DNA from: DATDGX01 sp036521875 | Lineage (GTDB): Bacteria > Desulfobacterota > Binatia > Binatales > Binataceae | NCBI GenBank assembly: GCA_036521875.1 | Contig: DATDGX010000052.1 | Location: 1 to 64,000 of the forward strand | Direction: 5' to 3' | Length of the DNA: 64,000 bases | In this document: one piece after another, positions 32,231-40,268 of the stretch | How positions within the stretch are numbered: the stretch's first letter is position 1 | Layout of the letters: every line of letters begins with the position of its first letter | Notes under the pieces: model-generated | Databases searched by the model: none | Seen by the model: the letters and a program-made list of their open reading frames with translations, nothing else | Told to the model about the DNA's origin: nothing | Translations under genes and position numbers: made by a program

Positions 32231-33492
32231 CAAATTCCTCCAACGAAGCATCCGGGATTGAAGATGTTGGCCGGGTCGAACGCTGCTTTCAATCGGCGCA
32301 TGAGCTTAAGCGCTCCATCGCCTGGCTCGTCGAAGAACACCAGCGAATCGCGCAACTCCGATGCGGCGGCGAGCACCCGCACGTTGCCGCGAGCGCGATG
32401 AGCGATCGTGCGCCATCGGGCGAGCGTTTCGCGCGCAGTGTCGGCGCTCAGTAGCGGTGCGAAAATCTCCGCGACGCCCGAGCCGGCGTGAGCGACGAAC
32501 TCGACCCCGCAGGCTTCCAGAGCGGTCCCCAACTCCCCGGGCAATACCGCGATCCGGGCGGCAAGCGAGGCTTGCGGGAGATCCAGATCGCGAACCTGTG
32601 CGTAGGTGGTTTCGGCGGCCTCGGAAGTGAGGAACTCGACTCGGGTCGCGGCGATCGCGGTGAGCCTGTCACGCTGGTAATCGATTTCGCGCCGGTTGCC
32701 ATAGAATCCCGCGATCACGAGGAAACTCCCGGAGCGTTGGAACGCGGCTGCGAGAGCGGGGCTCACCACTTCGAGATGGGCGAGCGGAAGCGCGTCGTTG
32801 AGCGCACGCGCGGCGTCGAATGCGGCGCCGCTACGATCGTAACCCGCGATCGCGACAGAATAGTTTTCCAGGAGCGGGCGCACTTTGAACGTCGTCTCGA
32901 CAATAATCCCGAGCGTCCCGAACGAGCCGCCCATCACCTTCATCAGATCGTAGCCGGCAACGTTCTTGACTACGCGCCCGCCGCCGCGCACCAGCTTTCC
33001 GCCGTGGCCGACGAAGTGGATTCCGATCAGCAGGTCGCGCGCGCTGCCGTCCGAGTGACGCAACGGTCCCGCATGCGCCGCTGCCACGAGCGCGCCGAGC
33101 GTGGTCGCCTCGGGGCCGCGCGGGTCAGCCGGAAGGCGCTGCCCAGATCGCGACGTCGCGCGGTTCAACTCGGCGACGCTCAGACCCGCCTCTGCCACTA
33201 TCGTCATATCGTCGGACTCGTAGGCGACGATGCGCGCGAGGCGCGCGAGCGAGAGGCCGACCGCGACCGGGGTCCGGCGAATCTGCGCCAGCGTCCGCGC
33301 CGCACCGAGCGGCGCGAGCGAGAGGTTGTCGGCTTCGCATGCGCGCACCAGCTCGGCGACTTCTTCGACGCTCGCCGGTTCGACGATCGTATTCGCAGCG
33401 CGGGCTTCGGGTCCTATGGGAGATCTCACGCGATCGGCGCCCAACAATCCGACGATCCGGTCCGCGTGATTCGATTCGACGGCTTGAGCCAC
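32230..33492 (-). CDS. glcE: Glycolate oxidase FAD-binding subunit
   Basis: About 420 residues of an FAD-linked oxidase related to GlcD. The FAD-binding domain includes 'IVEPASVEEVAELVRACEAD', 'SLAPLGAARTLAQIRR' and 'GRVVKNVAGYDLMKVMGGSF', a GlcE signature. The C-terminal end 'FDPANIFNPG' is typical. The start is a GTG at 33492, 23 bp after the glcD stop; a much longer upstream frame overlaps glcD and is not plausible. The usual GlcE is nearer 350 residues, so it is slightly long. Confidence 0.88.
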   Translation of the reverse strand: MAQAVESNHADRIVGLLGADRVRSPIGPEARAANTIVEPASVEEVAELVRACEADNLSLAPLGAARTLAQIRRTPVAVGLSLARLARIVAYESDDMTIVAEAGLSVAELNRATSRSGQRLPADPRGPEATTLGALVAAAHAGPLRHSDGSARDLLIGIHFVGHGGKLVRGGGRVVKNVAGYDLMKVMGGSFGTLGIIVETTFKVRPLLENYSVAIAGYDRSGAAFDAARALNDALPLAHLEVVSPALAAAFQRSGSFLVIAGFYGNRREIDYQRDRLTAIAATRVEFLTSEAAETTYAQVRDLDLPQASLAARIAVLPGELGTALEACGVEFVAHAGSGVAEIFAPLLSADTARETLARWRTIAHRARGNVRVLAAASELRDSLVFFDEPGDGALKLMRRLKAAFDPANIFNPGCFVGGI

Positions 33493-33515
33493 GATGCGAA
33501 TAGCCGGAGCGGCTC

Positions 33516-34967
33516 TCAGAGCGGAACCTGGCGTCGTGGCGCGGCGACCTCGACGCACGCGCCGGGTGCGGGAATGACTTTGTTGGGGTTCGAGCGTTCC
33601 AGCGGGTCGAATACGCGGCGCAGCTCGGTCATAGCTGTAAGGTCGTCGGGCGAGAACAACAGCGGCATCTCGGCCAGCTTCTCGACGCCGATTCCATGTT
33701 CGCCGGTGAGGCTGCCGCCCATCTCGACGCAGGCCTTCAGGATTTCGCGTCCCGCTTCGATCGCGCGGAGGACCTGACCGGGCTCGCGCTCGTCGTAGAG
33801 AATTATTGGATGAATGTTGCCGTCGCCGGCGTGGAAGACGTTGCCGATGCTGAGGCCGTGGCGGCGGCTCACCTCGCTTATTACGCGCATGATTTGCGGA
33901 AGACGGGTGCGCGGTACGACGCCGTCCTGCGTCGCGTAGTTGGGTGCGAGGCGTCCGACCGCTCCGAAAGCCCGTTTGCGCGCTTTCCAAAGCGCGGCGC
34001 GTTCGGCTTCATCGCAGGCTAGTTTCACGTCGACCGCGCCGTCGGTGCGCAACAGTTCCATCACGGCGGCGGCGCGATCGCCAAGTCCGGCCTTCAGGCC
34101 CTCGAGTTCGACCAGCAGCACTGCGCCCGCTTCAGCCGGCAGGCCGACGTGAAACGCCGCCTCGACCGCGCGAATGATGAGCTGGTCCATCATCTCGATT
34201 GCGCCCGGGACGATTCCCGCCGCGATGATTGCCGACACGGCGCGCGTCGCCGAATCGACGTCGGGGAAGATCGCGAGGATGGTGGCGCGGCTCTCGGGCT
34301 CGCGCAGCAGCTTGAGCGTCGCGCGCGTAACGATTCCGGTGGTGCCTTCCGCACCGACCACCGCGCCGGCCAGATCGTAGCCGCATCGCTCTTCGCAGGG
34401 GCCGCCCAACTCGACGACTTCGCCGTCGGGCAGGACCAGCTCGAGGCCGAGCACGTGATTGGTGGTCACGCCGTATTTCAAGGTATGCGGGCCGCCCGAA
34501 TTTTCCGCGATGTTGCCGCCGATGGTGCACGCCTGCTGCGAGGACGGATCGGGCGCGTAGAAGTAACCCTGCTCCTTGACCGCGTTGGTTACGTGGAGAT
34601 TCACCACTCCGCTTTCGACTTCAACGCGGCGACTGGCGATATCGATCGAGACAATCCGGTTCATCCGCGAAGTGCAGATCATCACAGGCGCATCGAGCGG
34701 AAGCGCACCGCCGGAAAGACCGGTGCCCGCGCCGCGCGGGACGAACGCAACGCCGCGCCGATGCAGCGCGCGCAAGATGGAACTGGTTTCCGTGGTCGTG
34801 CGCGGCATCAGCAACAGGTCCGGCGCGCTCTTCTCGATCGTCCATCCGTCGCACTCGTAGACTTTGAGCTCGCTCGGTCGCGCGACGATACCGCCCGGAC
34901 CGACGATTGCGGAAAGCTCGTCGACCAGTTCTCGATCGATAGAACTCGCGCCGTTGTTCACGTCCAA
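33516..34967 (-). CDS. glcD: Glycolate oxidase catalytic subunit
   Basis: A 483-residue FAD-dependent dehydrogenase that oxidises glycolate (or D-lactate) to glyoxylate. It has the PCMH-type FAD motif 'FVPRGAGTGLSGGALP', 'GGNIAENSGGPHTLKYGVTT', the substrate/FAD region 'GNVFHAGDGNIHPIILYDE' and 'SLTGEHGIGVEKLAEMPLLF', all strongly conserved in GlcD. It is the first gene of the glcDEF operon, divergent from an alanine-glyoxylate aminotransferase 141 bp away. Confidence 0.94.
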   Translation of the reverse strand: MDVNNGASSIDRELVDELSAIVGPGGIVARPSELKVYECDGWTIEKSAPDLLLMPRTTTETSSILRALHRRGVAFVPRGAGTGLSGGALPLDAPVMICTSRMNRIVSIDIASRRVEVESGVVNLHVTNAVKEQGYFYAPDPSSQQACTIGGNIAENSGGPHTLKYGVTTNHVLGLELVLPDGEVVELGGPCEERCGYDLAGAVVGAEGTTGIVTRATLKLLREPESRATILAIFPDVDSATRAVSAIIAAGIVPGAIEMMDQLIIRAVEAAFHVGLPAEAGAVLLVELEGLKAGLGDRAAAVMELLRTDGAVDVKLACDEAERAALWKARKRAFGAVGRLAPNYATQDGVVPRTRLPQIMRVISEVSRRHGLSIGNVFHAGDGNIHPIILYDEREPGQVLRAIEAGREILKACVEMGGSLTGEHGIGVEKLAEMPLLFSPDDLTAMTELRRVFDPLERSNPNKVIPAPGACVEVAAPRRQVPL

Positions 34968-34997
34968 ACCTTAGCACAGCCGCCCATGCTAGCGGTT

Positions 34998-35027
34998 TTG
35001 CCAATCTTTAGTTGCGGGTCATAATAG
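34998..35027 (+). promoter_or_regulatory. Possible promoter for the aminotransferase gene
   Basis: TTGCCA and TAATAG separated by 18 bp, in the 141-bp divergent region between glcD and the aminotransferase gene. The -10 is good, the -35 partial. Confidence 0.42.
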
Positions 35028-35108
35028 CGGGGATCGAAATAAGCGCGCAGTTTACCAAGTCGCGATCGAGGCGCAGATTTTGCGGCGCCAATCGGAAGGG
35101 GAACAACT

Positions 35109-36329
35109 TTGGCAGATACATATCCGGAACTCAGGCCCGCGGCGCGCGTGCTGCTCGGCCCCGGCCCGTCGAACGTTCATCCGCGCGTGATGAAGGCGAT
35201 GCTCTCGCCGGTCGTCGGCCATCTCGATCCCGACTTCCTCAAGGTGATGGAAGACATCAAGCGGCTGCTGCGGACTGTCTTCCGCACCAAAAACGAGATC
35301 ACCTTTCCGATCTCGGGAACCGGGTCGGCCGGAATGGAAGCGGTGATGGCCAACCTTATCGAGGAAGACGACGAGATCGTGGTCGGCGTCGCGGGCGCTT
35401 TTGGCGTGCGGCTGGCCGAGGTCGGCGAGCGGCTCGGCGCCAAAGTGCACCGGGTCGAAGCCGAGTGGGGGCGAATCGTCGAGCCCGCGAAGATCGCGGA
35501 GGCACTCAAGACAGCGAAGCGGCCTAAGCTCGTCGCGCTGGTGCACGCAGAGACGTCGACGGGGATGTATCAGCCAATCGAGGAAATCTCGGCGCTCGCG
35601 CATCGCGCGGGCGCGATGATGGTGATGGACGCGGTGACCTCGCTCGGATGCGTTCCAGTAGAAATCGACAAGTGGCAGATCGACGGCTGCTACAGCTGCA
35701 CGCAGAAGGGAATTGGCGCGCCGCCGGGTCTCGCACCGGTGACCTTCAGCGCGCGCGCGATGGAAGCGGTGCACAAGCGCAAATCGAAATGCCACTCATG
35801 GTATTTCGATGTTGCGCTGATCGAGCAATATTGGGGACCCGACCGGCTCTACCATCACACTGCGCCGATCACGATGAACTACGCGTTGTACGAAGCGCTG
35901 CGGATCGTCGTCGAAGAAGGACTCGAAGCGCGCTGGCGGCGGCACGTGGCAAACGCTTCCGCGCTGCAGGCCGGGCTTGCCGCGATGCGGCTCGAGCTCG
36001 CGGCACAGGAGGGACATCGTCTGCCGCAATTGACCGCGGTGCGGGTGCCGTCCGGGATCGATGAAGCGGCGGTGCGCGCGGAGTTGCTGCGCCTTTTCAA
36101 CATCGAGATCGGCGCGGGTCTCGGCCCGTTCAAGGGCAAGGTGTGGCGAATCGGGTTGATGGGAGAAGGATCGCGGCGCGAAAACGTGATCCTGATCCTG
36201 AACGCACTCGAGGAGATCCTCGGCTCGATGGGCCTGGAGATAGCGCGGGGCAGGGCGCTCAGCGCCGCCGACGACGCGTACGTCGCGCAAGGTCTGGGAG
36301 CGGGCGCACCGCCACCGGGCAGCGATTGA
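35109..36329 (+). CDS. Alanine-glyoxylate / serine-pyruvate aminotransferase
   Basis: A 406-residue class V PLP enzyme that would convert glyoxylate to glycine using alanine or serine as donor. 'LLGPGPSNVHPRVMKAML', 'ISGTGSAGMEAVMANL', 'HAETSTGMYQPIEEISALAH', the Asp in 'DAVTSLGCVP' and the PLP lysine in 'SCTQKGIGAPPG' are all present; 'WRIGLMGEGS' binds substrate carboxylate. The start codon is TTG at 35109, preceded by AAGGGG at a good distance. It is divergent from glcDEF, which makes glyoxylate, so the pair forms a glycolate-to-glycine route. Confidence 0.93.
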   Translation: MADTYPELRPAARVLLGPGPSNVHPRVMKAMLSPVVGHLDPDFLKVMEDIKRLLRTVFRTKNEITFPISGTGSAGMEAVMANLIEEDDEIVVGVAGAFGVRLAEVGERLGAKVHRVEAEWGRIVEPAKIAEALKTAKRPKLVALVHAETSTGMYQPIEEISALAHRAGAMMVMDAVTSLGCVPVEIDKWQIDGCYSCTQKGIGAPPGLAPVTFSARAMEAVHKRKSKCHSWYFDVALIEQYWGPDRLYHHTAPITMNYALYEALRIVVEEGLEARWRRHVANASALQAGLAAMRLELAAQEGHRLPQLTAVRVPSGIDEAAVRAELLRLFNIEIGAGLGPFKGKVWRIGLMGEGSRRENVILILNALEEILGSMGLEIARGRALSAADDAYVAQGLGAGAPPPGSD

Positions 36330-36371
36330 GGAGAAGGAGCCGATGGGGCGCCGGGTCTCGAGGCAGTGGCT

Positions 36372-36950
36372 ATGAGCGGCAACGAGCCATGGAAGCGGAC
36401 CGAGGGTGTCATCGCACGCGGTCCTGAAATTATCATCGTCGAGTACGATTCGCGGTGGCCGCAGATGTTCGAAGCCGAGAAGGCGCGGCTGATGGCCGCG
36501 ACAGGCGATCTGTTCGTTGAGCTCGAGCATGTCGGAAGTTCAGCGGTTCCTGGTCTCGCCGGAAAGCCGGTCATGGATATGCTCGCGGCGGTTAGAAATC
36601 TCGGAGCCGTTGAAGCTCATGTGCCTGCGCTGGCGAATCTGGGCTATGTGAAAATTCCGTTTCTAGCCGGTCGGCTGTTCTTTTTGAAACGCGGCGGAAT
36701 AGACAATTACAATATTCACATCGTGCCAAGGGAAAGCTTCCAGACCGATAGCCAGTTGCTGTTGCGCAACTATTTGCGGTCTCATCCGGAAGTCGCCGCG
36801 GAGTATGCGCGCTTGAAATGCGAGATCGTCGGGCGAATCGAACACTACTCGCAATACAGTCCCGCCAAGAGCGAATTCATTCAGTCGATGGTCGACCATG
36901 CCTGCGACGAGCGCGGCATCAAGCGCCGCAGAACCCGAGATACCGCTTGA
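36372..36950 (+). CDS. GrpB family protein
   Basis: A 192-residue protein of the GrpB/UPF0157 family, related to nucleotidyltransferase folds. The N-terminal strand 'IIIVEYDSRWPQMFEAEKAR' and the signature 'ELEHVGSSAVPGLAGKPVMD' (GSS...GL..KP.ID) are diagnostic, and 'YNIHIVPRES' is the third conserved block. Its biochemical role is not established. The ATG at 36372 or a GTG at 36366 could be the start. It follows the aminotransferase gene on the same strand. Confidence 0.9.
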   Translation: MSGNEPWKRTEGVIARGPEIIIVEYDSRWPQMFEAEKARLMAATGDLFVELEHVGSSAVPGLAGKPVMDMLAAVRNLGAVEAHVPALANLGYVKIPFLAGRLFFLKRGGIDNYNIHIVPRESFQTDSQLLLRNYLRSHPEVAAEYARLKCEIVGRIEHYSQYSPAKSEFIQSMVDHACDERGIKRRRTRDTA

Positions 36951-36997
36951 ACGAGTGCGGCGAAGATCACGGGCGCGCCGCGCGGCGGAGAATGGAC

Positions 36998-37606
36998 ATG
37001 AAAATGTACGACTTCACGCTCGCGCCAAGTCCGCGCCGGGTGCGGATTTTCCTTGCCGAGAAAGGGGTCAGCGTCGCGCTCGAGCAGGTCGATATCATGC
37101 GCAACGCAAACCGCACGCCTGCCTTCTACCGGATGAACCCGCTCGGCTCGCTTCCGATACTCGAGCTCGATGACGGAAGCTTCCTCAGCGAGAGCGTCGC
37201 GATATGCCGGTACTTCGAGGGATTGCATCGTGAGCCGCCATTATTCGGCGTCGGCGCACTCGAGCAGGCGCGCGTCGAGATGTGGAACCGGCGCGTCGAG
37301 TTGGGAATTTTCGCGCCGGTCGGCCACGTATGGTCGCATCTGAGCAAGGTGTCGGAAGGACGCGGGCACAGGATTCCGGAGTTCGGACGTATCGAGCGTG
37401 ACACGGCGGTCAGAGGCTTCGCGATCCTAGACGTAGCGTTGGGGCAGAGCGACTTCGTCGCCGGCGAGCGATTCTCGATCGCCGACATCACCACGCTTTG
37501 CATGGTCGATTTCGCGAAGACCGTGGAGATCGAAATTCAGCCGGAACAGAAAAACCTGGCGCGCTGGTACGCGCAGGTCGCCTCGCGCCCAAGCGCGAAC
37601 GCGTAG
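36998..37606 (+). CDS. Glutathione S-transferase family protein
   Basis: A 202-residue GST. The N-terminal domain includes 'MKMYDFTLAPSPRRVRIFLA' and 'NPLGSLPILELDDGSFLSES', and the C-terminal domain has 'DFVAGERFSIADITTLCMVD'. I preferred the ATG at 36998 because GGAG lies seven bases upstream; a Met two codons earlier is too close to that site. It is convergent with gyrA, ending only 6 bp from the gyrA stop. Confidence 0.9.
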   Translation: MKMYDFTLAPSPRRVRIFLAEKGVSVALEQVDIMRNANRTPAFYRMNPLGSLPILELDDGSFLSESVAICRYFEGLHREPPLFGVGALEQARVEMWNRRVELGIFAPVGHVWSHLSKVSEGRGHRIPEFGRIERDTAVRGFAILDVALGQSDFVAGERFSIADITTLCMVDFAKTVEIEIQPEQKNLARWYAQVASRPSANA

Positions 37607-37612
37607 CAGGAG

Positions 37613-40162
37613 CTACTCTTCGCTCTCGCCGGTCGCGGCGCCATTCGAGCCATTGCCGTTGCCGCCGTTGCCGTCGTCCTCTTCCTTCTCGGCCAGGCCG
37701 GCGACGGCGCGGACTTTCTCGTTCGGCTCGAGCTTCACCAGGTGCACGCCCTGAGCGTTGCGGCCCGTGATGCGCACGTCTTTCACCCCGAGCCGGATCA
37801 CCTTTCCGCCGTCGGTTATCAGCATCACCTGATCGTCCGAGCCGACCTGGCGAACGCTGATTACCTTGCCGGTTTTTTCGGTGACGTTCATCGTGATCAC
37901 GCCCTTGCCACCGCGATGCGTCAGCCGGTAGTCCGACGCCGGCGTGCGTTTGCCGTAGCCGAGCTCCGAAACCGTGAGCAGCGTTTCGTCCTCGCGCGAG
38001 GTCGACATCGAAACGATTTCGTCTTCGACCAGCGTCACGGTCTTGCCTTCCTTGATCGGGTACGATTCGAGCTCCATTCCGACCACGCCCTGGGTATCGC
38101 GGCCCATCGGGCGCGCTTCCTCTTCCTTGAACCTGATGGCCTGGCCCGCGCGCGTCGAAAGCACGATCTGCTGATTGCCGTCGGTGACGCGCACGTCGAC
38201 CAGGGCGTCGCCGTCGTCGAGGCTCATCGCGATGATCCCGCTGGAGCGCACATTCGCGAACGCGTCGATCTCGGTTTTTTTCACACGGCCGCGGCGAGTG
38301 GCGAAAAACACGAACTTGCCCTTGAGGTCGCGCGGCACCGGGATGAACGCGGAGAGCTTCTCGTCGTCGGCGAGGCTGAGCAGGTTCGCAATCGAGCGGC
38401 CCTTGGCGGCGCGGCCGGCTTCGGGAAGCTCATAGGCCTTGAGTTGATAGACCTTGCCCTTGGAGGTGAAGAACAGCAGGCGGTCATGCGTCGAGACGCG
38501 CTCGAGATGCTCGACGAAATCCTCTTCGGTGGTGGTCGCGCCGATCTTGCCGCGGCCGCCGCGCCGCTGCGTCCGGTACAGCGACAGCGGCGTGCGCTTG
38601 AGGTAGCCGCCGTGAGTGATGGTGACGAGCACGTCCTCTTCGACGATCAGGTCTTCGACCGAGAACTCGCCCTCGGCCTCGATGATCTGGGTGCGGCGCG
38701 GATCGGCGAACTCCTTCTTGATGTCCTCGAGCTCGGCGGCGATGAGCTTCAGCAGCTCGTGGTCATCGGCGAGGATCTCCCGGAGGCGCTTGATCGTGTT
38801 GGCGACTTGCTTGTGCTCGGTTTCGATCTTCTCGCGCTCCAGCGAGGTCAGTCTGCGCAGCGTCAGATCGAGGATCGCCTGCGCTTGGGGCTGCGACAGT
38901 TTGAATCGCGTCATCAGGCCCGAGCGAGCTGCCTCGGCATCTTTGGAGGCGCGAATCAGCTTGATGACCGCGTCGAGGTTCTGCAGTGCGATCAGCAGTC
39001 CGTCCAGGATGTGCAGGCGCGCCTCGGCCTCGCGCAGCTCGAAGCGGGTGCGCCGCGTGAGCACCACTTTGCGATGCTCAAGAAAGGCGACCAGCATCTG
39101 CAGGAGATTCATCTCCTTGGGCCGGCCCTCGTGGATGCCGAGCAGGATGATCCCGTAGCCGAGTTGCATCTGGGTCAGCTTGTAGAGCTGGTTGAGCACC
39201 ACGCGCGGCTCGGCGTCGCGCTTGAGCTCGATCACGATTCGCATCCCGTCGCGGTCCGACTCGTCGCGCAGATCACTGATGCCATCGAGCCGCTTTTCGT
39301 TGACCAGCTCTGCCATCCGCTCGATCAGGCGCGCCTTGTTCACCTGGTAAGGGATCTCGCGCACGATGATCGACGCGCGGTTCGAACGCTTGTCGGTCTC
39401 GATCGCCGCCAGCGCGCGCATCGTGAGCGTTCCGCGCCCGGTCAGATATGCCTGCCGGATGGTGGCGCGGCCGAGCAACTGTCCGCCGGTGGGGAAATCG
39501 GGGCCGGGAATGATGTCGAGGACTTTCTCGAGGCTCAAGTCCGGGTTTTCGATCAGCGCGAACAGCGCGTCGCATACTTCGCCGAGATTGTGCGGCGGGA
39601 TATTGGTCGCCATCCCGACCGCGATGCCGTCGGAGCCGTTGATAAGCAGGTTCGGCACCTGCGCGGGCAGAACTTCGGGCTCCTCCTGCGAGCCGTCGTA
39701 GTTGGAAATGAAATCGACGGTGTCTTTTTCGATATCGGCGAGCAGGCGCTCGGCCAGGCGCGTGAGCCGGCATTCCGTATAGCGCATCGCGGCGGGCGGG
39801 TCGCCGTCGACGGAGCCGAAATTTCCCTGGCCGTCGATCAGCGGGTAGCGCAAGGTGAACGTCTGCGCCATGCGCGCGAGCGCGTCGTAAACCGCGGTGT
39901 CGCCGTGCGGATGATACTTGCCGAGGACCTCGCCGACCACGGCGGCGCACTTGATGTGGCGGCGGTTGGGAAGCAGGCCGGCACGGAACATCGCGTATAG
40001 AATCCGGCGATGAACGGGCTTGAGGCCGTCGCTGATGACCGGCAGCGCGCGTCCGATATTCACCGACATCGCGTAGTCCAGGTAGGACTGCCGCATATCG
40101 TCTTCGATATTCAGCAGCGAGGGCTCGTGGCGGGTCGGTTCGTTGCCGTTGGTCTCAGCCAT
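37613..40162 (-). CDS. gyrA: DNA gyrase subunit A
   Basis: An 849-residue type II topoisomerase subunit that breaks and reseals DNA. The catalytic tyrosine is in 'AAMRYTECRLTRLAERLL'. The quinolone-pocket segment reads 'HPHGDTAVYDALARMAQ', with Thr where E. coli has Ser83 and the Asp87 equivalent kept. The GyrA box 'QRRGGRGK' in the C-terminal beta-pinwheel distinguishes it from ParC. The extreme C-terminus is an acidic Gly/Asn/Glu tail. It lies 106 bp after gyrB on the same strand. Confidence 0.97.
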   Translation of the reverse strand: MAETNGNEPTRHEPSLLNIEDDMRQSYLDYAMSVNIGRALPVISDGLKPVHRRILYAMFRAGLLPNRRHIKCAAVVGEVLGKYHPHGDTAVYDALARMAQTFTLRYPLIDGQGNFGSVDGDPPAAMRYTECRLTRLAERLLADIEKDTVDFISNYDGSQEEPEVLPAQVPNLLINGSDGIAVGMATNIPPHNLGEVCDALFALIENPDLSLEKVLDIIPGPDFPTGGQLLGRATIRQAYLTGRGTLTMRALAAIETDKRSNRASIIVREIPYQVNKARLIERMAELVNEKRLDGISDLRDESDRDGMRIVIELKRDAEPRVVLNQLYKLTQMQLGYGIILLGIHEGRPKEMNLLQMLVAFLEHRKVVLTRRTRFELREAEARLHILDGLLIALQNLDAVIKLIRASKDAEAARSGLMTRFKLSQPQAQAILDLTLRRLTSLEREKIETEHKQVANTIKRLREILADDHELLKLIAAELEDIKKEFADPRRTQIIEAEGEFSVEDLIVEEDVLVTITHGGYLKRTPLSLYRTQRRGGRGKIGATTTEEDFVEHLERVSTHDRLLFFTSKGKVYQLKAYELPEAGRAAKGRSIANLLSLADDEKLSAFIPVPRDLKGKFVFFATRRGRVKKTEIDAFANVRSSGIIAMSLDDGDALVDVRVTDGNQQIVLSTRAGQAIRFKEEEARPMGRDTQGVVGMELESYPIKEGKTVTLVEDEIVSMSTSREDETLLTVSELGYGKRTPASDYRLTHRGGKGVITMNVTEKTGKVISVRQVGSDDQVMLITDGGKVIRLGVKDVRITGRNAQGVHLVKLEPNEKVRAVAGLAEKEEDDGNGGNGNGSNGAATGESEE

Positions 40163-40268
40163 AAATTTCCAAGCTGGCTAGCGCGAATCCCCAGCTGATC
40201 GTTGTCCGGCGACTGTGCTCACCGCGACGCGCAGGCGCGGCGCGATCAGTTGTCGACGCTCGTCGCGA

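Noticed and set aside
30938..32401. 487-codon frame opposite glcF
   Set aside because: Shadow of the real glcF gene; no recognisable domains.
37742..40000. 752-codon open frame antisense to gyrA
   Set aside because: It is a shadow of gyrA caused by high G+C third positions; it has no family motifs.
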